Assembly (NCBI GenBank): GCA_914767715.1
Contig: OU612066.1
Coordinates: forward strand, 26,324,283-26,388,282
DNA: 64,000 nucleotides
Direction: 5' to 3'
From: Membranipora membranacea
Taxonomy: Eukaryota; Bryozoa; Gymnolaemata; Cheilostomatida; Membraniporidae
Numbering within the stretch: position 1 is the stretch's first letter; every line of letters starts with the position of its first letter. The translations under genes were made by a program, and so were the position numbers. This document shows positions 1 through 12,200 of the stretch, in pieces. Below the pieces are notes generated by a model. It saw nothing but the letters and a program-made list of their open reading frames with translations, was not told the origin of the DNA and did no database searches.

Positions 1-149
1 TATTTTTTTGATTCTGAACTGTCCAACTATTTACACGATGACTGCAACGAGGTGCCTGCTAGGAAGAAGTCATAAATGCCACTTTTCAACCACTTACAGC
101 CTTTACCCAGCGTGAAGCTTAGAGCTACAAGGCCGGAGCTGCAGTGGTT

Positions 150-368
150 GGTGAAAGCGTTCTCCTGTATAGAGCGATACCATACAGGAGGGTTCTTTCA
201 CCTGCATGCACAATGTTGTTGTGCATACAGAAAACCTTCATTATTTTGAGGCCCGATCCGAAGGGACTATGTGATCATTCAAAGTAGAAACGACTTTTGG
301 TACCGGACGGGATTTGAACCAACACCTGGTTGGTCAAGTGGCAGACGCGCTTACCACTGAGCAAAACT
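150..368 (-). repeat. tRNA-derived SINE-like sequence with adjoining hairpins
   Basis: Read on the minus strand, 299-368 resembles a tRNA gene: an A-box-like stretch (GCTCAGTGGTAAGCGCG), a CTGCCAC anticodon-loop-like segment and a B box (GGTTCAAATCC). I could not pair a proper acceptor stem, so a working tRNA is unlikely. Downstream on the same strand lie a long imperfect hairpin at 150-202 (arms GGTGAAAG...CTCCTGTAT) and a second hairpin at 206-226 (ATGCACAA/TTGTGCAT). A tRNA-like head followed by a structured body is typical of SINEs. No second copy was seen in the window, so the family is unproven. Positions 1-149 hold nothing I recognise. Confidence 0.45.
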
Positions 369-432
369 GACATAACATAAGGCTTAAAAAACAATGTTTT
401 ATGATCAGTTAGCATATTATAATTTTCTGTAG

Positions 433-3400
433 ATGCGATAAAAGATGTCATATTATTGGGGACTGCTGTATCGACGCTCCACCCACAGATGAGCCCGATT
501 CAGATGAGTTAAAGAGCTACACCTGTGCAGATATTGGAATAAGAGGAAACACGAGGCAGTTGGTAGTGAACAGCTGTCCCTCATCATCGACATCAGAACT
601 TAAGGAGTTATGTGCTTTGGGCAATACTGGTAAATGGGATCCACAAGGATGGCTTGTCTCCGACAGCTCCACAAACATCACGTATGTCACTCTTATTGTT
701 TCCCTTTCTCTCCCTTCTTACTCTAGCAATGAAAATACAATGCATACTTATTCTGATACTTGGCTACACTTTTGAGCATGAAAAACAAAATTACATCAGT
801 TTCAAATTCCTTACAGTTCATGTTGGACTGAGTCAAACATCCATATCAATATCTTGCAAGCATTTTTTGTATATTCATTGGCATAAATTGCATTAAATAT
901 GAATCTGGTTGAGAAAAAGGTAAAAATACTGAAACCAAGATGAAGGAAAGTTATTCGTATACAGATCCTGTGATGGTGACAAAGGGCCTTCACTTAGACA
1001 GGATCTCCCATCAAGTTCACACTCTTATGCAATCATTCCAATTCAAGTATGCAGGGTCCGTCGATCCAGTGGCCCATCTTGTCCTAGAGCCACACGATCC
1101 AGGGCTCCTAAGATCCAAGTTTCCTCAGATCAAAGGGTCCTACTATCCAAGGGTCCCAGGATGTCATTTTCATACATAACAGCAATGGATATAATGAATT
1201 TACATACCTTCATTCGCTACCTTGGACGCATTCACAGGTATTTGTCAAGATTAAAAGACCAAATACTAACACGATTGGGATCGGTTAAATGAATTTGTTA
1301 TTGGGAGGTGCAACAAAACAGCTCGCTTAGAACATGAGTAGAAATTGGAACTTTGTAACCCTGTTATTCAACAAAACAAATTGTAACTGAAAGGTTTTGT
1401 CCATCAAAATTCAAAATAATAAAACATACTTAAAAATTAGGTTAACAAATGCTATGCATATTTATTGAAGGTATAAGAACTTAGATTGTGCTGCCTGCAA
1501 TGGTGTTACAGCTGACACACTGGTTTGGTGGGATGCATTATGGACCTGCGACTATTTCCTGTGAGTAAGGTTATGGAGACGTTGAAAGACATATGCAACA
1601 CATTTTGGCCTAATTTGATGCTCCGATCAAGGTTTTGGAACAAAATTACAATGGTGTCAACTCTCAAATCGGTATTTACTTCCTGCACCACTACCAGAAC
1701 AGAAGATCAAATGTTGACAATACCAGCCAACCCGGACATTGTGTATAAGATACTTGACCATCAATATCAAACTAAGGATCAGTGGTAAATCACACAGTAT
1801 TGCTATTTTTGGAGCTCACTGATAGTATTATTAGATTAGGGGAACATAACTGTCCCTGAGCAAGCCTATGGCTATTTATATACGGTTGCTGGAACACATT
1901 TCTCACATTTGGTGGTTTGCAAGTCCGGTTGTGTACTACAGCCGACCACCGGTGAAGCTTTTTTCAATCAGCTTGCCTGAGCTTTTGAAGGTTGTTACTT
2001 GCGTGTCAATCAATGCGAAACGTAAAAGCTGCCAAATGTTTAGCTATCACACCTGTCAAGCATCTTGTAAACGTTGCCTTGCTCAAATAAAGTATGCCAT
2101 GCTTGTTTTAATTGAACTTATGATACATGCTGTTCAGAGGTTAATGATTGTTAGCGTTTTTAGTTGCCTTATTAGACTTTGTCTTTGTCTTTCTTTGTAT
2201 TTTGTTATATCACCGTCGGGCGTTGATGGTCCTCTATAGTGATTTACAGCTCGCCTGTACAGTGATAGGTAGAGCAGTAGTCAGTGGTCTTTTAAGGTCT
2301 GATAATGACATTCCTCATTCTTCACTATCTTCAAAACTAATGTTAACACTTATCAATCTCACAGGACAATATTCATTTATCAAAAATTACTTCACTGTTG
2401 TCAAAAGAATATTCAAATCCTTATTGACATAATTTATATTTGAAGAGGAAGCTGTGTGTTTGTGACGTATGCTCCTCCGAGGGATCTTGAGGATTCTCTG
2501 ATATACCCCTGTGATACAGTGAAGGATGTGTACATGTCATACATTGACCGATGCCCTGAAGGCTTTGACAATTGGCGCATAAGTTCACTTTGTGAAGATG
2601 GCCCGGTATCCATGGTTTACAGTAGAGGCACAAGTTACCGAAACTATTATTGTGCAATATGTGATCAACAGGATAATATCGAGGCCCAATACCTCACTCG
2701 TTACCAACCTGCAAGATCAACTGACATCTTTAATATCACAGATTATACAGCTGACAGGTCTACCTACATGAGACTCAAGTATAGTTCAATGCAATGTTGT
2801 AGTCAATGTCAAAATCAAGATGAATTCTGCACAGACATCGAAGCTGACAGAAATAATTGGGGAAACGTGTACAGCTCCGTGCATCAACATTGCAAGCGCA
2901 TGCCATTCAACAACACTTGTGTCTCAGACAACATTCCAAGCATATCAAGTGATTATTCAGATATACAGACAATTGAAACAATATGTACGAGAAACATTTA
3001 TGCCTCTTGCATATTATCCACTACAACTACTACTACATCTCTGATTCCTATTGGGATACCAGGAATAGCCTTTAGTATTAATGGTGATAGAAATGATCTG
3101 TTAATTGATGATATATTTGGCCCATCCCAAATGGATCCCAGAATAACGATAACACAAGTAACAGTTGTCAATATAACAGAGACTTTAACAATTGTGACTA
3201 ATAAATCTTATGTTATTTGCGGCGATGGTTCTATAAGAGAGAAGGACAGCAGTGCGGATGACATCTCTTATGAGCGAATTTTACTGTCAAACACGGGAAT
3301 AGAGGTTGGTATGCCGACTTCTTCTTTTAAGTTGTGTTCATTGGTTTGCATGTTCACAAACAAATATTGTCAGTTTGCTTTTTCACAATGTGAAACGAAT

Positions 3401-4452
3401 GAACACATTGTTATGAAGGCAATACTGCTGCCAACTTCAATATCAGAGCTGTCGACGTGAATTAATCTCTGTGAGTTTTTTCCTTTTAGGTGCAGCAAAG
3501 AAGCACTAAGCAGATCAACAAGACTGAAACATTCGGGACATATCATACGATTGAGCTGAAACTTTCCCTGCATGACTATATATTGTCTGCAATGTCCTGT
3601 TTAGTGATATTAGTCTACATCACGTATTTGGTTATCAAAAAGAGAAACATGCTTCGCCTACCCGATCAAATGATGATTTTCCTACTCCTCAGCCTACTTG
3701 GAGCTCTTCTATGTTTCACAACCATCACGGTTCCAGTTGGCAGTGATGCTATTGGATGTACCGTTGTTGCAGCAATGACACAATATTTCTTCTTATGCTC
3801 CCTGACATGGAGTAACGCCATTGCAATCAGCATACTACGCAGCATTACAATAATGAGACTAGTAAACCACACTAAATCAAAGGGGATACTATTATATGCT
3901 CTGTATGCTTTTGGCACACCTTTGGTCTTAACTTTCATTACATATGGATTGTCCAGAGCAGAGAATGTTCCAGAATTCGGTTCACCTGTCTATAGAATGA
4001 ATGGAATTTGCTTTCTGGATGAAGTTATCACTTTCTATTCGTTATTTCTAGTCCCAATCTATATTCTAACCGTTATGAATTTAATTGTAGGCATTATTGC
4101 AATGGTTAAAGTATCAAAGAGTGGTAATATAGGCTCCAGTTTGGATAAAAACCGACTTGCCAAGACTATTATTACTTGCTTCAAGATTACGATTTGCCTT
4201 GGACTTGGTTGGGTTCTTTTAATTTTTGCTAGATTTCACAATGGCCTTTGGGTCATTGTCCAAGTATTTGTTGAGTTACAGGGTGTGCTCATTGTTTTAG
4301 CTAACATCATTGGATGGAAGTGCCTAAGGCCTGCAAAGAGGATTGGTTTCCAGTCGGTCAGTAGGAAAGTTAAAATTAAAAATAGCCCCCAAAGTGGCGC
4401 TCAAAGTCATGAAAGCTCTTCTGAAAACCAAACTGTTGACTCAGAAATCTAA
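433..4452 (+). CDS. Class-B/Methuselah-like GPCR with cysteine-rich ectodomain (5' end not found)
   Basis: This spliced gene encodes a seven-pass receptor at the cell surface; its ligand is unknown. Proposed exons are 433-681, 2446-3456 and 3501-4452, all in one frame with GT-AG introns. The first exon encodes a somatomedin-B-like knot (CDKRCHIIGDCC). The second is a large ectodomain with many N-x-S/T sites and a YYCAIC motif common in invertebrate orphan receptors of this type. The third holds seven hydrophobic segments. TM1 begins near LHDYILS, a cysteine precedes TM3 (IGCTVV), another lies in extracellular loop 2 (GICFLDE), and the tail is short and polar, ending at TAA 4450-4452. No signal-peptide exon was found upstream, so the gene is 5' partial here. 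The acceptor at 3501 is inferred: the stronger-looking one at 3490 breaks frame. Confidence 0.75.
682..2445 (+). other. GPCR intron 1
   Basis: The intron begins GTATGT at 682 and ends TTTGAAG at 2445; joining the flanking exons keeps frame (phase 2). Several short open frames lie inside, one (about 1868-2239) with a local cysteine cluster, but none has convincing splice sites or family features. I see no repeat or RNA gene here. Confidence 0.6.
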
Positions 4453-6163
4453 AATGAATATAATCTGACTTATTTATACAACACATGTCAACATGGTCAA
4501 CCGGTTTTGTGGACAAGGATTATTGATGATATTTATATTTATGATAATGTTTTTTTCAATGTTCAATACACTTGTAGTCATCATCTTTATTGACAATTAT
4601 TTTCTTTACACTGTTGATCTTTTTCACAATTTCTATTGCCATAATTCTCAGTTTCATATCATGAAACAGAATGCTAATAATGATATGATAAGGGTCATAC
4701 CATACTATACCGTTTATCCTTAGTCCTAACTATATCGCACTTGTAAGAAATGATGATACCAAACAAAATATTGGTAAAAATTGCAAGGTTAAGGCACACA
4801 CCTCATTCCCAAAAATGGGTGGTGAAATAGTTTGGGCAAGGCGGCAATGTCTGCGCAAATTTGCTCTCAGCTTCACTGAAGTTCGGCTCTCTAACCAACT
4901 GAGCCACCTCCTTCTCTTACTCAACAGCTACGTCCTGTTTATTGGAGCTCAGAATTAGGGAAAGTTGGAATTTCTGAAGTCAAAAGATTGATGCCATTAG
5001 ATATAGGATATTTACTAACCCCTATATCCGAGTTTTGACAGTATCACATAATAATAAATGATACTTGGCGGCCAATTCCTGTTTACAACGGCCATTTTGG
5101 ATCTTGGGGTCGGGTGATATCAGAACTTATTTAGATGTTATAAGATTCCACATAAATCATTTCCCATGTCATTCAAGTTTTGAAAATAACTGATTTTTGG
5201 ATGCAAAATTCAATATCATTATATATTTAGGTTTATTTGAAATTTCTCATCAAAACTTATTGACTCATTACCAGATCAAATATAGATCGCACTGTCAGAG
5301 TACGATTTTCAATGCCAAGAGTGGAAATTTGTCAATGAAATGTAATCATTGCTAAATTAATTTGGAAAGTTGTCCTCTATTGCCATCTAAGAAGACAACT
5401 ACCATATCGGAGATTATTCCAATTTGATAGCTTTGATTAATTGATTTATCATATTCCACATTAAAACAAATTAAGATTAAGAGAGGGAGTTGTTCCATCA
5501 CAGTGTACAGTAGGGTTGTTCCTCTCTCTAGTCCAGTGGCAGATGGATATTGCATATGAAATCCAATTTTGGTCAAACTTTACTCAAAACTGAGGGCTCG
5601 ATAAGAAAATCTACATAAGACTGAACTGGTTGTGGAAGTTCTCAATACATTAAGTATAGGTATATCGATTCTAGGCTGCCCCAATCTCCAGCATAAGTCT
5701 TCCAAAATAAGACAAATAATTCATACCATAGTTATATTTATACTGTAAAAAGCACAGAAATTCAGACCAAACAGGTCAAAATAAACTTTCTCATAAACTT
5801 AGCCTGTGTTTCAAGGCAAATTTTAGTATACTATATGATAATTGTGTATTTCGCTGTTGATTTGTTATGGGTTGTATGGTGTAATTTGCTCATAGTACCA
5901 GTAATGAAGTGTACTGTTGAGCTGTCTTGGTTTCCGTCTCATGCATCAGGGCACACAGGGAAAGGCCATGCATGCATCTTAATGGAATTCCAGGCTAGAA
6001 AAACTGTAAAATTTCCATGAAAAGTAGTTCAATATCATGTATGTATACTCATAGAAAAAAAACAATTGTGTTTTGTCAACAAGATCATCAAAAAAATATC
6101 CGGTGTATAAAATGTCTGATAATCCATAATGTTAATATTCATTTGAGGATGTTGTCAATGGTT
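4453..6163. other. Intergenic region between GPCR and phospholipase genes
   Basis: The two flanking genes converge here. The region should hold the 3' UTR of the GPCR from the left and of the phospholipase from the right. The only recognisable element is a minus-strand SINE copy at about 4774-4925. Short open frames elsewhere show no family features. Confidence 0.55.
4774..4925 (-). repeat. tRNA-derived SINE, internally deleted copy
   Basis: Read on the minus strand it begins GGAGGTGGCTCAGTTGGTTA, a tRNA-like A box, and continues with a body containing GCGCAGACATTGC and a GGGAATGAGGTGTGTG-like segment. The same A-box head, GCGCAGACATTGC body and GGGATGTGGCGTGTG segment occur in the same order at 16836-17100 on the plus strand. 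The B-box part present there is missing here, so this copy carries an internal deletion. Two matching copies make a SINE family likely. Confidence 0.65.
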
Positions 6164-8081
6164 TTATCTCCTCATGCACTGCTTGACCCATTTATCCTCA
6201 CATACTTCTAACCCTGTTACATTTCTGTTGTAATATTCTTGTCCAAACTGCCGCACACTCCACCAATATCCCTGCTTAGCTGCCTGGTACAATGAAATAA
6301 AAAGTTAATTTAAACTAAATTAAAAACAAATGATAAATAAAATTATAGTAATAAATAATATTTCAATTTTTTCTTGCAGGGCCCAAGATGTGTTTAAAAT
6401 CAACATTGATTTTTAATTTTGTGCTGAATTTGCACTATCTTATTTCTTTCTAACAGTATGATAAAAATCAACACCAAACACAAAAGTAATAGTCTGATTT
6501 TATCAAGGAATGGTGCCCTTTCATTGCTGGCTTGATGTAACTGTGGTCCTAGCCAATATGTTGGCTTTGATAGGTGGGTGGGGAGAAGAGGAGCCGACGT
6601 TATGTCGTTTAATGACTATTAAGCAGTGATCACTTGATATGATAGTGCAATTGGTAGAGTGTCTGCTTAGATATATGAGGGATGTGGGTTCGAAACCACA
6701 TCAAGTTAAATTTTGATCTTATGCAATATCCCACATTTAGGCAATGTAAAGGTCAAAGAAACTTTCCTCCAAGCCCAACACCACCTGGCATTGGCTCTTC
6801 TTCTACCCACCCACAAATCGAAGGGACCAACCATTTCGGTTAGGCCTATTGTGGTCCCTTAGGAGCAAACTCAGGGATTAGGCCACATTCTTATTCATCC
6901 AGATTTCACCTCAGTTTGAGTCCATGAGGTGACGAAGGTAGTCCAATGACATTGCATGATTTTGTGATCGTTTAAAACTTAATAAACTTACATGACAGAA
7001 GTAACGGTCCCACCAACTAGACAACTTTCTACAGGCCTTGTTCATCTGTTTCTTAAATCTGTTGTCACATTTCCATCTGGAGAACTGATGCGTTCCATGA
7101 ACCCCCTTCAAAATAAACAAGCTTTCCTTAATACAAGACATCACATACAGTACATCAAAGAAGTGGCTGATTAATCGAAGTAGGAACACAAGATGTTCCA
7201 ACTGTACTGTACTTCGCAAATATTAACTGTCCTCAGCGTTGAATGTCTATTTTTACACTGACTCTATGAGGCCACTCATAAATTATCAGGTTATATCTTC
7301 AAGTATCAGAATGTGACTCAACTTCTAAAAAGGATCATAAATTGGATGTAAAATCAAAGCTAGGCGGTCTCGCATAACAAAAGAGTAAAAACAACAAGTT
7401 TGTTTCCTCTATCAGTGCAAAGGAATACCTAAAATGCTGTGTATCAAGCCGTTTTGTGATATCACGACTCCTACACAGAGAGAACAATATTGTTAGATAT
7501 TGTCTTGATGTGTGATTGGTCAACAGGAAACTTACACAGTGATAGCAAACATCATGTCTGGTACAGGCAGGCGTAAACACCTCCTTATAGAAAAATGGCA
7601 GATTACCCGGTATTGAACAGCCATTTGTCGCTGCAAGATAGGTAAAAGTGAGGCATTGTCAAGGTTCAATAAATTTGATTACTTAGAGGGCGGTTAACAT
7701 CTCCAAAATGCAACTTTCAGCGGGAACATGAGGCTGCTCTCATTGTGCGATGCTTTCGATTGTTGCATTGTGAGATACTCAGCACCACAATCTATAACGG
7801 TTTAACCGGCAGATAACTACCGATAGAACAAAGCAATGAATCACAAAAGCCGAGTGTAGATCATAATATTCATTCATTCATCCGACTGACACAACACAGG
7901 ATAACTAGCTCAGGAATGTTTAATCCTTACAAAAATAAAACAAAGCTACAGTGCAGCAAGATATCGATGGAGCATAACTTGACTTACAGAAACCGCTACA
8001 GTCTACAGGTGCTGCCCATAGCTGCGACCTCGCCAGTATAAAAACTAAAAGAGTCAGCACTAACATCACATTATTCAACAT
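6164..8081 (-). CDS. Secreted phospholipase A2, conodipine/fungal-type family
   Basis: This four-exon gene encodes a small enzyme expected to hydrolyse the sn-2 ester of phospholipids outside the cell. Coding exons on the minus strand are 7988-8081, 7536-7630, 6992-7105 and 6164-6283 (423 bp, about 140 residues). Donors are GTAAGT, acceptors end in AG, and every junction keeps frame. Exon 1 starts at ATG 8081 and encodes a hydrophobic signal peptide (LVLTLLVFIL). Exon 2 carries the NGCS-x-PG start of the mature enzyme and FTPACTRHDVCYHC, with the His-Asp active-site pair. Exon 3 has the downstream WKCDNRF helix and further cysteines. Exon 4 ends in a cysteine-containing tail before TAA 6164-6166. 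The F-x-PAC-x-RHD arrangement is that of the Phospholip_A2_3 family, which includes cone-snail conodipines. Nothing here shows a venom role; digestive or defensive roles are equally possible. Confidence 0.85.
6554..6836 (+). repeat. Foldback element containing a tRNA-like head
   Basis: Imperfect inverted arms lie at about 6554-6596 and 6791-6836; both contain GTGGGTGGG followed by AGAAG and GAGCC on the appropriate strand. Between them, 6640-6710 has an A box (GCAATTGGTAGAGTGTCTGC) and a B box (GGTTCGAAACC), as in a tRNA-derived SINE. The element lies in the third intron of the phospholipase gene. It could be a MITE that captured a SINE, or a SINE with a self-complementary body. Confidence 0.5.
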
Positions 8082-9202
8082 GCTGTCAGCTAAACAACTT
8101 CCTCGTAAATGGTTATACTATCCAGATATAGCGATAGCGAGTATAGGCCAACAAATGAACTTGAATGTTTGTCCGGATTAAATAAAGCAGAAAATTTGAC
8201 CAGATTGATTTTATTGTTTGAATGCCGCACACTGCATGGCACCTAATTGTATTGACAATCTGAATGAGTAAGGTATTTTTATATTCATACAAAATCGATT
8301 AATTATGTCTAATCTAGGTTACAGCAAATTCAATGCATAGAAACAAAAGGCCTGTTGCACATGGAGTAATATTGTTTAAAACCCAGCTGTCCATATAGTA
8401 TTGTGAGTCATTTCTTCATAGTGATTCATTATTTTTCACTGTTATTTCACAATTTATTAAGTGCAATTCTAGTAACTCAGTTCCTTCACAATGTAAAAGC
8501 ATTATGTTCATCAATGAAATAAAGACATGTCAGCAATCACAAATAGTCAATTATCAACAGGGAGACTGAGGTCATAGAATGCAATTAGTTCTTTTGTGCA
8601 TACTTTATCGAATATTTAACAGCGATGTTCTGATCATTTGTATGGTATTTATTAAAGTAAAAAGAAAAAACGATTGAAAATATTGTTACAAGTTATATTA
8701 GCAGAAGTTTTGATAAAATATTGTGAGGGTGTAAAGTAAATTTATTGTAGAAATGAGTTGCGTTTTTCTGGAGTCATCTTTTCATGTGAGCAAAGCCGGA
8801 AAATAGAAATAGATATAGAAATAGATTGTTCTAAGCACAATATCAAATATGGCACAAATATAGAAGGTATAGTTGAGTAGTTTCTCATGAGCTATACTGT
8901 TGACACCAATATTTTAGTGGTAAGTTATTTATCATAAAGGTTTAAAAGTCAAATTGACTATAACTTTGTTTTTCATTACATTATCATAACAAATTTCTCA
9001 TTCTCATAACAAATATAGCTATTTATGACGCGCACTTATCAAAGTGCCAGTTCTTCTGATAAGGGGTTCCGGTGGGTACGGTGGTGTAAGGAAGGGGATC
9101 CAATCACAAATGCTCCTGATTGACATCAGGACAAATTATGTAGCTGGAAAAATCCATCCCTGGGTTTCTCACAGGGTATCATTACTGCGTTTGATGTGAA
9201 AT
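8082..9202. other. Intergenic region: phospholipase promoter side and RNF213 3' UTR
   Basis: Both neighbours are on the minus strand, so this stretch should contain the RNF213 3' UTR at the high end and the phospholipase promoter and 5' UTR at the low end. A possible RNF213 polyadenylation hexamer (AATAAA on the minus strand) is at 8741-8746. I recognise no gene, RNA or repeat. Confidence 0.45.
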
Positions 9203-12200
9203 CTACTGATCTTGTAACCAAAAGTGACATCGCTGCCATAAATGTGACCAGGTTTTAGCAGCATGCTGTACTTGTATCTCTTCTGGTAGCTTTGGTAGCT
9301 CCATAGTTATCTCCTCTGCTCTGATCTCATCATGTTCATTGGCTTGCTTGTGTATAAAACCATTCAGAGCATCCCTCAAACTGTAAAGCACAAGTCACAA
9401 TCATTTCTATGGAGCAACGGAACCTGAGCTTTCAGAATAAGGTTTTAAAAATGTTTTAAATAAAACAGAGTGTTTTGATCATTTCAAATAATTACTTGAA
9501 AGCCACAATGTTAATAACTACGAGTTGAGTGGTACATAATTGCCATAATTCAATTATTGAATTTTATTTGGATGTTGTACCTCATGGTCTTTTCCTCCTG
9601 GTCCTGTTTGATAGCTGCCTTGTTCAGCCTCAGGATAATATACTTGAAGAGCTCATGCAGTAGTAACTTGGTACTTGGGCTATTCAACATTATTACATCA
9701 TCCAAACTACAGATGAGGTCTTTGGTGAGAGGCTCGCGACAATCAGCGACTATATCATCGAACGTCTCCTACAAGTGGAGAAATATCAATATTTTATTAG
9801 AGATGAGGTGCAATTGTTTGATGCCCGGCTGTCAAAAGAGGCTCAGATCCATCAATCATGAAGAAAACTCTAGCTATAATCCGTCTGTTATCTAAATAAG
9901 TTTATACAAAAAAACAGCAGCGGATATTTATGATTATCCACTTGAAAAAGTACCGATTATTTCCTCCGGAGATAACTAGACTACCCACACCCCCTTCCAG
10001 AAATAAAAGATCACCTACCTTTGCACATGAAACTGGCTTAACTCTCTTAAAATTAGGTGTCTCCCCTCATCTTCCTCTCATAATAAGAAGACCACCCACC
10101 GTATCCCCTTACAATGTAAAGACCACCCACCTCTTTGCGATTGATGAGTTGCTCCACTTGAGCATATTTGATGACAAGCCACACATCTCTGACATGTTTG
10201 AGCTTTATGTCATCTGACAGGTAGGTAGGTGAGTGCCCCAGGGTGGTCCTCATATACTGATACAGTGACACCTCACGCTCTATGTGTGGCAGAGTCGACA
10301 GGAAGTTGATAGTGACAGTCAGGCTTTTCAGATAATCTGTCAGAGTGGCTATAGGGGCATTAACTAGAGAGCCAGTAATGGCTTTCTGTAGTTTTTCAGT
10401 CAGTCTCTCCTGCCAAATAAGATATTGATTTGATAGTTAAAACTATGACACAGGTTACAACCAACTTTATCTGAAATAAGGACATTTATATTGAATCAAA
10501 AAAGAGAAAATATTTTGATTATCACACTAAACCGGATATAAATATGCAAAATTTGGGACATTTCATAACAAAAACAGAAGGGAAGGAGATATTCAGTTGT
10601 CACTCATATAGCCTAAACAGACAATCATAACCATGATAATAGTAAATGTGACAAACCTGAGACTCCTTTATGGCCTGAATTTGGTTGTGCAGGTTGAAAT
10701 CTTCTTGGTACACATAGTGAGCCATCTCCTCTCTGTTGAATGCAATCCTGGGCTTATTGTTGATATACCTGAGTATGACTTGTCTCTCTATAGAAGGCCA
10801 GTCATAGTCCTTACTAGTCTCACCACTCAGTTCATACTCAGAGTGAGAGGTTATAAGGTTTAGTAGCTCATCTTCTCTTGTGAGGTGGATTACATTGGCT
10901 GGTCTCACAGCCGACAGGGCAACCCTCTCACTGGAAAAAAGACTGAATAAATGATTCTTCCTTATAAATTATTAAAAACTCAGCTGGGTTGTTGAGAGTC
11001 TGACAACTGTCAAGACGTATTGTCTCAAAACAGAGGGCCAAATTTCTACGTAATATGTATGTGAACATTTAGAGGTAATTCAGTGAGTATAGCTAACTAA
11101 TCCTGACCTCAACATGAGTTTAAATAGAAATAATAATAGTACCACACTTTTATTCAATGTTGACCAAGCGATGCATACCTATCTTCTTCTGGTATCATAG
11201 AGTTTTGTATGGTTACGAGGCACTCTGCCAGTAGATAAGGTTTCCTGCCCAGGTCTGTGTCAGGGGCAGCATGTTGGTCATACAGGAAATCAAAGAGAGG
11301 CGACTCATCCGATATTACCTTCAGATTAGCTACAATTGAAATTGTGATAATTTTGGCTGATTCTGCTTAGAACAAATAACAAACTATGTTGCTCCAAACA
11401 TGCAAGTCTTACAATCGATGAAGAGTTTGGTTGATCCAAGTCTTAGAAAAGCAATCGATTTTCCGCTGCTATAGTATCTGTTGGTCATGAAATTGATCGA
11501 ATCTATCATGTTTGAATATACAAGTAGCACACTTGTTGAATGCAATGCCATTGGCAAACATTGTACTCCAATTTGTCTGCGAACCTCTAACAAACATACA
11601 TAAGTATTACTTACTAAAGGTGGTTGTCCTGTTCCAAGCTTGTATGAAGCTGTCCACTAGTCTTCTTATGTTCGTTAGCTCAGTTCCATGCATTCTACAG
11701 AACTCAGAGATGGGAACATTCTGGGCCTCCTCCCTAGTGTATTTACTGTGGAACCTGTCATTGAGCAGGTTATTCAGCTGTATTATATCTGGTAGATACC
11801 GTACTGTCACTAACTTCTCACACTGCTCTGCTACTATCTTTAGGTATGGCTGTTTCTGTGATCAGACAAAAAGACAAGAATGTAATACAGAAAGAGCAAC
11901 GCCAATTGACCTGAATAGGTTTGTAATAAAGGAAGCAAGTACTAAACTTATTTGCTTACATTATTCAGAGTCTGGACTGCCTGCTACATATAACACAAGC
12001 AATAGAAATGAAACGAAACAGTAAAATATTTCCATTAGATTGTCAATCAAATGGTATGAAGGCTGAGTCGACCCACCTCGACCTGCTGCCTGTTCTGTAC
12101 TCTAGGTAGTGTAAGCGGTCTGCTATATTCCCACAGACCGGGTGATGACATCATGTTGTCAGCATCAATCGGAGTTGTTTCAGTGTCCAATATTCTCATT

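Noticed and set aside
1868-2239. Open frame with a cysteine cluster ending C-x3-C-x2-C, slightly like a ShK-type domain
   Set aside because: Cysteine spacing is incomplete, there is no signal peptide, and no convincing splice sites join it to the GPCR exons. It most likely lies in an intron by chance.
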